This document shows, in pieces, positions 35,470 to 45,145 of a stretch of DNA of 64,000 nt. Source of the stretch: CAZGMJ01 sp964526785 (GTDB taxonomy: Bacteria > Planctomycetota > Phycisphaerae > Sedimentisphaerales > Anaerobacaceae); NCBI GenBank assembly GCA_964526785.1, contig CAZGMJ010000006.1, forward strand, positions 92,182 to 156,181, written 5' to 3'. How positions within the stretch are numbered: position 1 is the stretch's first letter; every line of letters begins with the position of its first letter. The notes beneath the pieces are model-generated. The model ran no database searches and had not been told where the DNA came from. It was given only the letters and a program-made list of their open reading frames with translations. A program made the position numbers and the translations under genes.

Positions 35470-37161
35470 TCAGAATTGCTTGATGAAGTCGTCGACCAGT
35501 TTCATGAAAGTCTTCCAGAAGATCCACGCATCCATCTTCAATGACAGATTCCGGACGTACTCTATGTCATAGTATATCCACTCCTGGAAGTCCTGCATCA
35601 GTTTACGTGTTCGGCATATCTGCCACAGGCCCGTTATTCCGGGACGCACCGAGAGTCTGGCGTCTCGCCAGTAAGGACACTGCGTGTTTTCTTTTCGAGG
35701 CGAAGGTCGCGGCCCTATCACGCTCATCTGTCCGAAAAGGACATTGATGAATTGAGGTATCTCGTCTATGTATGTTTCACGGAGAAACCTCCCAACCGTG
35801 CTGATCCTCGGGTCATCATCAATCTTGAATTGCGGGCCGTCCACCTGACTGACCCGCCGGAGTTTCTCCTGAATGTCGTCGGACCCGACATGCATGGATC
35901 GGAACTTAATGCAGTCGAATTGTCTGCCATGCAGACCTTCTCGTCGATGCTTGAAGAATATGGGCCCCGGCGAAGTGAGCTTTATCGCGGCGGCAATGAA
36001 CACTCCGATCGGTGCGAACAGGATGAGCACTATTGTGGCAATGACAACGTCGATCGCGCGCTTGCAGTACCGTGCATAGGACCACCGCGGCCATGTTCGA
36101 AAACGCCGGGGTTCCTGCTGTGGGGTGTTCGCCAGCAGCAAACTGCGCCGCACGTTGTGCCGGGTCGGTGCTTCAGGAGTATGCGCTGCAACGGATGTGT
36201 CGGTCCCACTGTTCAAGATCACCCGATTCTGGACGAAGGCATCCTGCGCAATCTCCGCTCGGCTGAACAAGATGCACCCGTCGATTACCGCATTATCGCC
36301 GATGACAACATCATCACCGATAACAGTTGGCCCCGCGATAATCACGTTCTCGCCGATCTGAGAATTACTGCCCCGCATAACAGGCCCGATAGTCGTGACG
36401 CCCCCATTATTCGTACAGGTTGGTTCGTTCTTTTGGTCCAGGTCCGAACCGATATATTGTTCTATAGACGGCGATGCACAATCGACCACTGTGCCGCAGA
36501 ATTGGAGCAACCCTGCAGTTGTGCCAAGGTCCGTGACACTTCCGCCGACGCACACGGCTCGCAGAGAAACACCGGATTGCTCGACGCATTTTCTGGTGAA
36601 TTCCTGGAATGATACCGGCACATGACCCTCCGGACACACCTGCCCCAGCACTGTACTGCGGATCAACAGGTGGTGCGGCCACTGCATCGGAAACGGTGCC
36701 AGTTCCGCCGTGTCTTCATATATGCGGCGAAAGCCTGCCACAATACCTGTCGCAGCAAGGCGCATGCGCTCATGAGGTGCCCGCAGGGATGGGTCGGCGG
36801 TGATCGCCACGATATCGGCGTTGGTCTCCAAAAGCACTCGCCGAAGCAACCCCGGATCGATCCGTGTCGTGAATCGCCCGTCAGATATCGTGTGCCATTG
36901 CGCAGCAGTCCCATCCTTTGCCGAACACGGCAGTTGAATTTCGTCACCATAGGCCTGCACGTTTGCGGATAGCGAATCGCCGTCGACCCCGCAGATACGC
37001 GGGATCGCAAAGCAGACGGTACTGCTTTCCATTATCGGGCTTCGTTGAACCGCACCGCCCAGGACGATGTTGCGAACCGCCTTATCACTAAGCAGCGAAG
37101 CAAGAATGGGCTCGGCGACCTTGTCGCAGCAGTCCCTCTTATGAATGATGCACAGTCTCAT
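35470..37161 (-). CDS. beta-helix / initiating sugar transferase fusion
   Basis: 563 residues. Residues ~1-220 resemble a nucleotidyltransferase-like fold without a clear active-site motif. Residues ~250-320 form a left-handed beta-helix of hexapeptides (IIAGPTVIGDDVVIGDNAVI). From ~370 there is a membrane hairpin (AIDVVIATIVLILFAPIGVF) and a complete bacterial sugar transferase domain (FFKHRREGLHG, IKFRSMHV, YIDEIPQFINVLFGQMSVIG, PRPSPRKEN, RPGITGLWQI). The C-terminal part transfers a sugar phosphate to undecaprenyl phosphate to start the repeat unit. Having it fused to a beta-helix is unusual. Confidence 0.9.
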   Translation of the reverse strand: MRLCIIHKRDCCDKVAEPILASLLSDKAVRNIVLGGAVQRSPIMESSTVCFAIPRICGVDGDSLSANVQAYGDEIQLPCSAKDGTAAQWHTISDGRFTTRIDPGLLRRVLLETNADIVAITADPSLRAPHERMRLAATGIVAGFRRIYEDTAELAPFPMQWPHHLLIRSTVLGQVCPEGHVPVSFQEFTRKCVEQSGVSLRAVCVGGSVTDLGTTAGLLQFCGTVVDCASPSIEQYIGSDLDQKNEPTCTNNGGVTTIGPVMRGSNSQIGENVIIAGPTVIGDDVVIGDNAVIDGCILFSRAEIAQDAFVQNRVILNSGTDTSVAAHTPEAPTRHNVRRSLLLANTPQQEPRRFRTWPRWSYARYCKRAIDVVIATIVLILFAPIGVFIAAAIKLTSPGPIFFKHRREGLHGRQFDCIKFRSMHVGSDDIQEKLRRVSQVDGPQFKIDDDPRISTVGRFLRETYIDEIPQFINVLFGQMSVIGPRPSPRKENTQCPYWRDARLSVRPGITGLWQICRTRKLMQDFQEWIYYDIEYVRNLSLKMDAWIFWKTFMKLVDDFIKQF

Positions 37162-37251
37162 AAACGAGCAGACAGTATGTGTGGCAAATCCCTCGGTTTG
37201 GGTGGATATATCGGATATCAGTACAGGCTTCTGTTGCCGGTGTATCGCCGC

Positions 37252-39567
37252 CTAGTTGCTCGGCTTGGTCGATGTAAGTAACATCCTGCGGCGTGCTCGT
37301 CTGCCGTCCCCCCGCTGGTAATAGTCCTTACCATACGGATAGTAGCCGCTCCCCGGCTCAACATTGCTCATCACAGTGCCGAGTACCTTGACGCCTATCT
37401 CGGTAAGACGGTGCTTGGTTTCCTTCATGTCCGGGGCTTTGGTTTGACCGGCAAAACTGGTGAGCACGACGGCGCCGGCGATCTTTGCCCACACCAGTGC
37501 ATCTGAGAACGCCAACACGGGAGGCGTGTCGATGATGACGTGGTCGTACTTCTCACTGATAGCCTCGATGCGCTGTGTCGCCAGAGGTGAGGCAATCATC
37601 TCAAATGCATCGGTCGTAAAGGCCGAATGGGGTACCAGCACATCGAGGTGGCTCGATGGTACGGAGTAGATGGCATCGCTGGAATCCCCGCCCAGCAATA
37701 CGTTCTGCAACCCTCGATGCTCTTTGGGCACACCAAGCAGCGGACCGATGTCGGGCTTCCTAAGATCTCCGTCTATCAGCAACACGGACTTGCCCGACCA
37801 TGCGATGCTCGTGGCCAGGTTGATGGCGAAGGTCGTCTTCCCTTCCCGCGTACTTGGACTGGCAACGACGAGCCTCTTCGGCAGGCCGCTGCCGTTGAGC
37901 AACCCCAGATTGGCCCGGATGGTCTGGTAATCGCCGACCACGTGTTCCTGCAGGCGGGCCGGATTGACGGTCTGGGAACTCGTCGTCGTCCCGATGATTC
38001 GCAGGCCGATCCGTCGGGCCACATCATCCGGCGTGCGCAGACTGTGGTCGGCCTTGTCCTTGAGAAATGCCAGACCACCGCCCAGGGCAAGCGATCCGAA
38101 AACGAGCGCCAGTGTAAATTTGGCTCGCTTGTCCTGGACGTCCGCAACCTTGGCGTACTCCGCAACTGACACTCGGCCGGGACGCTGCTGCTGCAGCTTC
38201 ATCACTTCGATCCGCCGGCGCACGGCGTCATACAGTTCCTTGGTCAGCGCGTATTGCTCCTCCAGATCCTGGATCATTAACTGATTCTGTCCGATGTTGA
38301 TCGTTTCCGTATCTTCCTCGCCAAGCGTCTCCCGCAGGCTTTGCTCGTACTGGGCAACCTCCTCCAGCTCCTTCTTAGCCAGTTCCACTTCGTCGACGCC
38401 CGATTTCTGCTTCTGGTTGGCCATCAGTTCCTCGAATGACTTGCCCGCCTCCGTCTTTGCTTCTTCGAGGCGCTGCTGCATGGCAGCGATCAGTTCTTCC
38501 TTCCGCTTGATCTCAGGATTACTTTCCGTATACAACTGTCGTGCTTCCACGAGGGCCTGTTCCATCTGGGCGATATTCGCCGTCAGCAGGCTTACAGTTC
38601 TGTCATTGTTGATGAACTGCTGGCGCATCTGCACCATTTCGCCCGGATCGACGGCCGGCTCATTCACATCCATCTTTTCCAGGACTTTCACGCGAATCTC
38701 CAGATTGATCCTGCGTGCCTGGAGTTTGGTCAGTTCAGCCAGCAGGCTGCCGACCCGCTGCAGTTTCATATCATGGCGGTCTTCGAGGTTCTTCGTACCG
38801 AACCGCTGCGCCAGTCCGTTGATCTGTGAGCGATAGTCTCCGAGTTTGCCCTCCAGAAGGTTCTCTCTTTCTTCGAGCGTCTGCAGTTCCCGAGCCGCAC
38901 CTTCCGTATATTCCGTTTCCTGCACGGCAAGATAGTGCCGAATAAAGGCATCTACGATCCTGCTTGCCTCGGACGCGTTTGCGTACTTCATGGCAATCGA
39001 CATATATTCCGTCTTACGAAGTGGAGCGGCGAAAATCTCTCTGTCTCGTATCGCCTCCTGCAGGGCCTGCACGGGATCGGACTGTACGCTCCCGGCTTCA
39101 CTGCTTGCGAAGTTGAGCTTCCTCTTGATCTTCTCCAGCGGAGAGTTATCCTGCTCGCGAAAGAAGGACAAGCCTTGAACCGTCGTGTCATCCGCCACAC
39201 GTTGTACTACTCGCGTGCCCGTTGCAATCTGGGCCTGCGTATTGACGAAAGCTTCGTAGTTGGATACGTTGCCGGTTTCCGGGTCGCCTGTAAGGATATT
39301 CTGCAGAATCGGGGCGATATGAATCGTCCCTGCGACAGTATACGTCGGCTCGATCAGCAGCCAGATCGCGGGTATGCCCGGCAGGCAGAGAAGCAGAAAT
39401 ACGCCCAGGACGATGTACCAGCGGCGCAGTACGCCTCTGAACATGTCCATCGCCGAAGGGCCTTCCGGCTCCTCCGGCTGCTGTGGTTCGATAGGTACAG
39501 GGGTAGCGTCGACCTGTGTCGGCCGCTGTACAATCACCTGATCCAGATACTTTTCAAGATTATTCAT
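37252..39567 (-). CDS. Wzc/ExoP-type chain-length protein and tyrosine autokinase
   Basis: 771 residues. A Wzz-type N-terminal domain is flanked by membrane helices near residues ~50-72 and ~489-508, with a long coiled coil between. The BY-kinase domain has Walker A ASPSTREGKTTFAINLA around residue 565-580, Walker A' LLIDGDLRKPDIG and Walker B HVIIDTPPVLAFSDAL. A tyrosine-rich segment GYYPYGKDYYQRG lies near the C-terminus. It controls polymer length and export of the polysaccharide by autophosphorylation. The cognate outer-membrane Wza protein is not in the window. Confidence 0.93.
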   Translation of the reverse strand: MNNLEKYLDQVIVQRPTQVDATPVPIEPQQPEEPEGPSAMDMFRGVLRRWYIVLGVFLLLCLPGIPAIWLLIEPTYTVAGTIHIAPILQNILTGDPETGNVSNYEAFVNTQAQIATGTRVVQRVADDTTVQGLSFFREQDNSPLEKIKRKLNFASSEAGSVQSDPVQALQEAIRDREIFAAPLRKTEYMSIAMKYANASEASRIVDAFIRHYLAVQETEYTEGAARELQTLEERENLLEGKLGDYRSQINGLAQRFGTKNLEDRHDMKLQRVGSLLAELTKLQARRINLEIRVKVLEKMDVNEPAVDPGEMVQMRQQFINNDRTVSLLTANIAQMEQALVEARQLYTESNPEIKRKEELIAAMQQRLEEAKTEAGKSFEELMANQKQKSGVDEVELAKKELEEVAQYEQSLRETLGEEDTETINIGQNQLMIQDLEEQYALTKELYDAVRRRIEVMKLQQQRPGRVSVAEYAKVADVQDKRAKFTLALVFGSLALGGGLAFLKDKADHSLRTPDDVARRIGLRIIGTTTSSQTVNPARLQEHVVGDYQTIRANLGLLNGSGLPKRLVVASPSTREGKTTFAINLATSIAWSGKSVLLIDGDLRKPDIGPLLGVPKEHRGLQNVLLGGDSSDAIYSVPSSHLDVLVPHSAFTTDAFEMIASPLATQRIEAISEKYDHVIIDTPPVLAFSDALVWAKIAGAVVLTSFAGQTKAPDMKETKHRLTEIGVKVLGTVMSNVEPGSGYYPYGKDYYQRGDGRRARRRMLLTSTKPSN

Positions 39568-39600
39568 GTCTTTCCATCCTCAATATGTGGGTTATATACG

Positions 39601-40524
39601 TCATCGGCCCTTTTTTCGTTCAATTACAACGGCTTTTCTTTCCTCCGGCACAACGGTTAGCGCCTTGAGCAGCCACAATTCACCTACGATCATGACCAGG
39701 GCCAGCGGCATCATGGCGTATCCGCCGAAGTCATGGAAGAACTGTTCCCAGTCCTTCCCTTCAAGAATCGTAAAGGCGATGGAGGTTATGGTCAGCCGTA
39801 TGGTATTGCACAGCAGGGCGATCGGCAGGCATGAAAGCAGTACGATCATCTTTTCCCACCATGCGCGTTTGACCAGCAGCACGACCAGAGCCCCGATCAC
39901 AAAGAAGGCCGTTACCATCCGAAGACCGTTGCACGCTTCCGCCACGGCAACGGACGTCTCGCCGATGTTGATAATATTGCCTTCGCGTATCACTTCGTAA
40001 CCAAGCAGTTCGAGTGTGAACACCGCCGATGTCGTGGCCCAGCTCTGCAGCGGCTGGGCAATGGCCGCCTGCAGGCGATTGGGCCAGGGAACCATCAGGA
40101 ACAGAAACAGCAGTATAGTTGCCGTCTTCTTCGTAAACTGTCGGCCGCAGAGCATAACCACCAGGGCTATAGCGGTCAGCACGACCGAAAGCCGCTCGGC
40201 TGAGCCGTACATATAGTACAACCCGAAAAACCGGACCGCCTGCGCCGCGACCAGAGCCGCCAGACCCGCCGCCAGAGTCGGACGAATGGGGTACTTCGCC
40301 AATTCATCTCGCCTTGACCAGAGGATGTAAATAGCGAGAAACGGCACCAGCAGGCCGCTGGAGTACTCATCACTCCGCTGCCATATTTGCCACATGTCCC
40401 GCAGATTGGGCCAGCAGCAATAGAAGAACGCAGCGACCACCGCTGCCACGGCCGCAAGATGCGCCGTCGGCATTGGCTCTCTGCGAATGTCTGCTGCATC
40501 GTGCGTAAGTTCAGAGTTTTGCAT
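39601..40524 (-). CDS. exosortase (EpsH-type transpeptidase)
   Basis: 307 residues with about eight membrane helices. The catalytic residues are all visible: Cys198 in VAEACNGLRM, Arg243 in CNTIRLTIT and His264 in FFHDFGGYAMM. Exosortases cut and sort PEP-CTERM proteins at the inner membrane. The GGAGGG ribosome site lies in the last codons of the upstream gene. It is embedded between a nucleotidyltransferase-like gene and the tyrosine kinase, the usual partnership of exosortase with exopolysaccharide genes. Likely substrates are the two PAPGA-tail proteins ~10 kb downstream. No EpsI-like C-terminal domain is attached. Confidence 0.95.
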   Translation of the reverse strand: MQNSELTHDAADIRREPMPTAHLAAVAAVVAAFFYCCWPNLRDMWQIWQRSDEYSSGLLVPFLAIYILWSRRDELAKYPIRPTLAAGLAALVAAQAVRFFGLYYMYGSAERLSVVLTAIALVVMLCGRQFTKKTATILLFLFLMVPWPNRLQAAIAQPLQSWATTSAVFTLELLGYEVIREGNIINIGETSVAVAEACNGLRMVTAFFVIGALVVLLVKRAWWEKMIVLLSCLPIALLCNTIRLTITSIAFTILEGKDWEQFFHDFGGYAMMPLALVMIVGELWLLKALTVVPEERKAVVIERKKGR

Positions 40525-40527
40525 GTA

Positions 40528-41565
40528 TCATTTGCCCTCCGAAGTCATGTTCTCTCTCCGTGCGGCTGGTGCCGCCGATTTCCGTGTATGCCCTCGGCGG
40601 GGCGTCGAGACAGCTCTGTTATCGACAACCCCGTCTTCCGGTACGCATACCCCGCAGTCGAGAACGCAGTTGCGCACCTTCGCTCGACGGCCGATTTGTG
40701 CACCGGCCCACAGCACACTGCCGACCACAATGCTCTCTTGCCCAACCACGGCCTCTCTGCCGATTACGGTCGGACCGATAACGACTGCGTCTTCTGCAAT
40801 CTCAGCACCGCTGCACACCTCCACACTGCCCAGAATACGGGCCGATTGTGCCACTGCAGCGTCCGCTGCAATCCTCGCAGTGCCGCAATGCGCCGTTGCT
40901 GATTCCGGCTCGCCGCATTCTCCGCGACGAGTCCATTCCAGATAATCGGCTGTCGAAGCGAGGTACTCCCGCCAATGTCGAAATCTGCCCGTCGGTGCAG
41001 CCAGCACAGCGGCTTGTATCCGCATGCCCTGACGAATCATCCTGGGAATCAGGCCTTCCTTGATATCGAAAAATCCGACAGCCGGCACAAGCTCGACGAC
41101 ATTGCTGCCTAGCACATAAATATCGGACGTCTGTTCCTTTGAACCACATCCGTCACAGGCCGGATCGAGCAGCACGGTCATATCGGCGTTGCCGCTGCGG
41201 TGTTGCTCTATGACTCCCTCAAGGGACGGCGGGCACATGATATTCGCCGGCAGGACGACAACCAGCGAAGCGTCCGCATCCCGGGTAGCCCTTTCGATAC
41301 AACCTGCCGTTCCTGTCGGCAGTTCCTCCTCATAGATGCCTGGCGGTTCGCAGTCGGCTGCCGCGACCGCCTGTCGCAGGCGGCCGCCGTTTAGAGGCGT
41401 GCAAATTGTTATTTGCTCCGCTCCCTGGCCGGTTAGTTCATCAAGCAGATGCTCGATGGCCGCCTTCTGTCCCACAGGCCAGAGGCAGGGGGGCAGATGA
41501 CTCGCCAGCGGATGCCGCCCGATATCCAGGCCGCCCGCCATGATAATTACGTGTGTATCGTGCAT
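40528..41565 (-). CDS. nucleotidyltransferase-like protein with left-handed beta-helix
   Basis: 345 residues from the ATG at 41565 (an upstream TTG is also in frame). The N-terminus THVIIMAGGLDIGRHPLASHLP resembles sugar-nucleotide pyrophosphorylases, but the GxGTRL loop is altered to GGLDIGRHP. PTGTAGCIERA matches the mid-domain. Residues ~235-310 are hexapeptide repeats (VVIGPTVIGREAVVGQESIV), and the tail is basic. Either it makes an NDP-sugar with an unusual loop or it is a regulatory paralogue. Its beta-helix strongly resembles that of the sugar transferase gene four kilobases away. Confidence 0.75.
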   Translation of the reverse strand: MHDTHVIIMAGGLDIGRHPLASHLPPCLWPVGQKAAIEHLLDELTGQGAEQITICTPLNGGRLRQAVAAADCEPPGIYEEELPTGTAGCIERATRDADASLVVVLPANIMCPPSLEGVIEQHRSGNADMTVLLDPACDGCGSKEQTSDIYVLGSNVVELVPAVGFFDIKEGLIPRMIRQGMRIQAAVLAAPTGRFRHWREYLASTADYLEWTRRGECGEPESATAHCGTARIAADAAVAQSARILGSVEVCSGAEIAEDAVVIGPTVIGREAVVGQESIVVGSVLWAGAQIGRRAKVRNCVLDCGVCVPEDGVVDNRAVSTPRRGHTRKSAAPAARRENMTSEGK

Positions 41566-41597
41566 ATGCAAAAAGGTGGCAGTATATGCCCGCCTGT

Positions 41598-42929
41598 CTA
41601 AATATCTCTCTCTTTCGGCCCCGCCGGATAAACCGACGGCCTGCCGACGCTGTGATACTCAATCCCCGCAGCCGCCGTCATCTCGCAGTCATAAAGGTTT
41701 CTGCCGTCGAACACAACCGCCTCCTTCAGCGTCTCGGCGATTCGAGCAAAATCCGGATTACGGAATTCCTGCCAGTCCGTCAGGACGACAAGTGCGTCGC
41801 TGCCGTCGAGCACATCATATGCATTGTCGACCATCTGAAGTCCGCTCAGCCCCGCCAGTTCTTCCCTGCCGGCCCGCGGATCGTATCCCTTTAACGTCAT
41901 GCCCGATTCGGCAAAACGCTGCACGCAGAACACCGCGGGTGATTCCCGCAGGTCATCGGTATTGGCCTTGAATGCCAGGCCCCAGACGCCGAGCTGCGCA
42001 TTCTCTCTGTCCGCAAAATACGCGATCACGCGGTCCGCGAATCGCTGCCTCGCTTCGAGATTCGTCTGCCAGACGGCATTGGCCATGTGCATCGGCAGAT
42101 CTTTTGAACCGCCGATACGCCTCAAAGCGCTTACGTCTTTCGGGAAACAACTGCCGCCGAAGCCGACGCCGGGAAACAAAAATGCCGATCCGATTCGGCC
42201 GTCCGATCCGATTCCGTGGCGCACGAGATCCACGTCCGCGCCTACTTTTTCACACAGGGCGGCCATTTCATTCATAAACGAGATGCGCGTCGCCAGCATG
42301 GTGTTGGCTGCATACTTCGTCATCTCCGCCGAGGCCGGGTCCATGAATATCAGCCGGTTGCTCCGGCGCATGAACGGCTTGTAGAGATTCGCCATAACGG
42401 TCCGCGCCCTTGAACTCGTCGTACCTACGATGACCCGATCGGGACTCATAAAGTCATCCACCGCAGCGCCTTCCTTAAGGAACTCCGGGTTGCTCACATA
42501 GTCGAATTCCGCCTGCGTGCGCGAACGAACGATGCTGCGCACCTGCTCGTGCGTTCCGATCGGCACGGTGCTCTTCATTACGAGAATCCGGTATTCCGTC
42601 AACAGATCGCCGATCGATTCGGCCACGGCCTGCACGGCCGACATGTCCGGCCAGCCGTCGGACTTCGATGGCGTCCCGATCGCCAGAAAGATGACCTCCG
42701 CTGCATCCACGCCGGCTTTCAGTTCCGTCGTGAAGACAAGCCGTCCGGCCTCGACGTTGCGCTGAACGATCGGTTCGAGACCCGGCTCGTAAATCGGGAT
42801 CCTGCCCCTCTTGAGTCCCTCGATCTTGTCTTTGTCCTTGTCCACGCAGACGACGCTGTTGCCAACCTCGGCAAAACACGCCGCGGTCACCAAGCCAACG
42901 TATCCGACTCCCGTAACACATAGTTTCAT
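41598..42929 (-). CDS. ugd: UDP-glucose 6-dehydrogenase family enzyme
   Basis: 443 residues. NAD-binding MKLCVTGVGYVGLVTAACFA, FLAIGTPSKSDGWPDM, STVPIGTHE and the catalytic-Cys motif GFGGSCFPKDVSALRRI are all present. It oxidises UDP-glucose to UDP-glucuronate (or a related UDP sugar to its uronate), providing an acidic sugar for the exopolysaccharide. GGAG lies eight bases before the start. UDP-N-acetyl sugar dehydrogenase is an alternative that sequence alone does not exclude. Confidence 0.93.
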   Translation of the reverse strand: MKLCVTGVGYVGLVTAACFAEVGNSVVCVDKDKDKIEGLKRGRIPIYEPGLEPIVQRNVEAGRLVFTTELKAGVDAAEVIFLAIGTPSKSDGWPDMSAVQAVAESIGDLLTEYRILVMKSTVPIGTHEQVRSIVRSRTQAEFDYVSNPEFLKEGAAVDDFMSPDRVIVGTTSSRARTVMANLYKPFMRRSNRLIFMDPASAEMTKYAANTMLATRISFMNEMAALCEKVGADVDLVRHGIGSDGRIGSAFLFPGVGFGGSCFPKDVSALRRIGGSKDLPMHMANAVWQTNLEARQRFADRVIAYFADRENAQLGVWGLAFKANTDDLRESPAVFCVQRFAESGMTLKGYDPRAGREELAGLSGLQMVDNAYDVLDGSDALVVLTDWQEFRNPDFARIAETLKEAVVFDGRNLYDCEMTAAAGIEYHSVGRPSVYPAGPKERDI

Positions 42930-42954
42930 ACCATTGTCTCCATAGATGGATTAC

Positions 42955-43455
42955 TCAAGGCGTGGATTGTCTGTTTGCTGCAAGGTCACAAATAAAAGCA
43001 TCAATTGTCTTGAGGATATCCCGCGAACCCTCAGTCCTTGTCGGTACGAAGCCCTCGGCCTCCTGCAGCTTGGACGAAAGTTCCTTTGTATCATAAGCTA
43101 CAATGATCTTGCCCTCAGCCTCTAACTGCCTGGCCGTCGCAAACTGGTGGTCGTCGAGATGTTCCCCTAAAGCGTGTTTGCGCGGCACTACGACAATGGG
43201 CTTACCGCGAGAAACGGCTTCGGCAATTGTCCCCATCCCGGCATGAGCGATGATAATTCGTGCATCCGCCATGAACTGCTGGAATTGCTTCGGTGAGCAG
43301 AATTCCATCGCTTGGATATTCGTCGGCTTGTATGCTCCCGGTCCGATCTGCGCCACAACTTCCTCGCAAATCGTCCCCTCTTGGTGCAGTTCTTCAACAG
43401 CCTTGACGAGCCGATCAAAACCTCTGTACCAACTGCCAACAGTCAGAAAGATCAA
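42955..43455 (-). CDS. PssE/Alg13-like glycosyltransferase catalytic subunit
   Basis: 166 residues; a GT28 C-terminal type domain: MIFLTVGSWYRGFDRLVKAV at the start, IIIAHAGMGTIAEAVSRGKP then IVVVPRKHALGEHLDDHQ, the nucleotide-binding signature. In exopolysaccharide loci PssE pairs with the membrane subunit PssD to add a sugar (often glucuronate) to the lipid-linked chain. Its start overlaps the PssD stop by four bases (ATGA), confirming coupled translation. Confidence 0.92.
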   Translation of the reverse strand: MIFLTVGSWYRGFDRLVKAVEELHQEGTICEEVVAQIGPGAYKPTNIQAMEFCSPKQFQQFMADARIIIAHAGMGTIAEAVSRGKPIVVVPRKHALGEHLDDHQFATARQLEAEGKIIVAYDTKELSSKLQEAEGFVPTRTEGSRDILKTIDAFICDLAANRQSTP

Positions 43456-43925
43456 AACAGTCTCCCTTTAAACTGAGCTTTCGGAAAAAACTTCACGAGA
43501 TCGGGCCACTGCACCAGAAAAAGATCGGAAATGGGGTACAGCATTCTGGCCGTCCAGGTTGGTTTAACGACCTTTGCCATGCTTTCGAGGAAGATCAGTT
43601 TGGCCCCAAGCATCTTCGCGAACACACAAAATGGGACAATGGCACCGGCACCTGTTGAAATAACTACATCCGGCCGCTCTTTCCAGGCTATTCGTAAAGA
43701 CGGGATAAGCCCTGCAAACCATGACCACGGTTTGTGGCGCAGTACATCGGGCACCGTATGAACCCGGTGTTCGCTCTTCATCTCGTCGGCAATACCTCCG
43801 GAAAACGTCACGTAGAAGTGATCGTACTTTTCGTAAACCGGAGCTAATTGTCGCGCTTGTACCATATGTCCTCCGGGACAACATGCCACGGCAATCGTGA
43901 AAGACCTGTTTCTTTCTGGTTTCAT
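43452..43925 (-). CDS. PssD/Alg14-like membrane anchor subunit
   Basis: 157 residues matching the N-terminal half of two-part GT28 enzymes: VACCPGGHMVQARQLAPVYE, VVISTGAGAIVPFCVFAKML, KLIFLESMAKV. It recruits the catalytic PssE subunit to the membrane. It overlaps the upstream GT1 gene by four bases and the downstream pssE by four bases, giving a strictly coupled trio. Confidence 0.92.
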   Translation of the reverse strand: MKPERNRSFTIAVACCPGGHMVQARQLAPVYEKYDHFYVTFSGGIADEMKSEHRVHTVPDVLRHKPWSWFAGLIPSLRIAWKERPDVVISTGAGAIVPFCVFAKMLGAKLIFLESMAKVVKPTWTARMLYPISDLFLVQWPDLVKFFPKAQFKGRLF

Positions 43926-45106
43926 TCTCTGCTCTCTACCTCCCCAAACAGCGACCGCAGCACAAATTCCGCCTTATTGTCCCAGGAGGCATTCTGCACT
44001 CTATGCTTTCTGGCCGATGCAATCTCCGGTGTATCGTGTGTGATTGCTTCTCTAATGCAGTCGGCATATTGCTGTGCTGTGGTAGCTTGGTAGACAATGT
44101 CGCCGTACTTCTGAAGTTCCGGATACGGCGTGCTGACAACCGGTTTGCCTGCAGCAAGATACTCTTTCAAGCGTATAGGGTTGCATGCCTCAATCCATCG
44201 GTTATTCTTCCACGGCGTAATAGCAACGTCGAAATATCGCACGTATTGCGGGATCTGCTCGTAGTCTTTCTGGCCCAGCATCCAGACGTTCGGCCTCGAA
44301 TGCAGCGCCTGGCACTCACGGGTCTCGGGTCCGACGAATACGAAAGACTGCTCCGGCATCAGACTGACTATTTGCTCGATGAGGCCGACATCTACCGTGT
44401 GCTTTCCGAAGGCTCCGTGAAATCCGACAATCGGTCGCGGAACGCAGGCCATATCATGGGGACACGCATCCCCGTCCGCATTTGCTCCGAAAAGACCGAT
44501 ATCGACGCCGTGATCGAGATAAACGGCTTTCTTGCACTGGTCCCGTTCCTCGGCATACAAATCGGAGTTGACGAAAATGGTCAGATCGGCCGCAGTCTTC
44601 ATTTTGTTGTCGTACATGGCGACTGTTTCCCTGTCGACGTTCGGGAAATCCTCGAAGCGGTCCGTGCGCTGATACACAAGTGCGGCTCTGCGCATGCCGA
44701 GTGCAACATCGCAGGCGGCGGGACAGGCAACCCATACGATGGGGCGTTCTATTCCCAGATGCCGTGCGAGGATAGCAATCTGGCCTTTCAGTGTGATGGT
44801 ATTGATTCGGCGGAGCCATGCGATGTGATGTACCGGCAGAGACAGAGGACTGTATGCCAGAAAACCTGCGTGTGTCCGGCGTACGCCCCGGAGTATGCTG
44901 CGCATCTTGCGTCTGAATCGCCGCAAGAAACCGATGTCATCACCTGCTCGGCGCTTCAAATTGATCTTCTGGACGACAATGGAGTTCACATAGACCGTCG
45001 TGCTGATGCGTGCAAATCGCCGCATCAATTGCATGTCGATGTGGCCTCGGTTGTGATACCACCAGTCTTCTCCCCCGAAGCATATCGTCCCGTCGAATGT
45101 GCTCAT
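43922..45106 (-). CDS. glycosyltransferase family 1/4
   Basis: 394 residues with a GT-B fold. The second lobe is clear: GFHGAFGKHTVDVGL, FVFVGPETRECQ, NVWMLGQKDYEQIPQYVRYF and RLKEYLAAGKPVVSTPYPEL. The first lobe begins ICFGGEDWWYHNRGHIDMQL. It adds one sugar to the growing lipid-linked repeat unit in the cytoplasm. It is translationally coupled to pssD downstream. Donor and acceptor are unknown. Confidence 0.88.
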   Translation of the reverse strand: MSTFDGTICFGGEDWWYHNRGHIDMQLMRRFARISTTVYVNSIVVQKINLKRRAGDDIGFLRRFRRKMRSILRGVRRTHAGFLAYSPLSLPVHHIAWLRRINTITLKGQIAILARHLGIERPIVWVACPAACDVALGMRRAALVYQRTDRFEDFPNVDRETVAMYDNKMKTAADLTIFVNSDLYAEERDQCKKAVYLDHGVDIGLFGANADGDACPHDMACVPRPIVGFHGAFGKHTVDVGLIEQIVSLMPEQSFVFVGPETRECQALHSRPNVWMLGQKDYEQIPQYVRYFDVAITPWKNNRWIEACNPIRLKEYLAAGKPVVSTPYPELQKYGDIVYQATTAQQYADCIREAITHDTPEIASARKHRVQNASWDNKAEFVLRSLFGEVESRE

Positions 45107-45145
45107 CTGCTCTCTATCCTGCTTTCCGCGGTGTCCATGATACAG

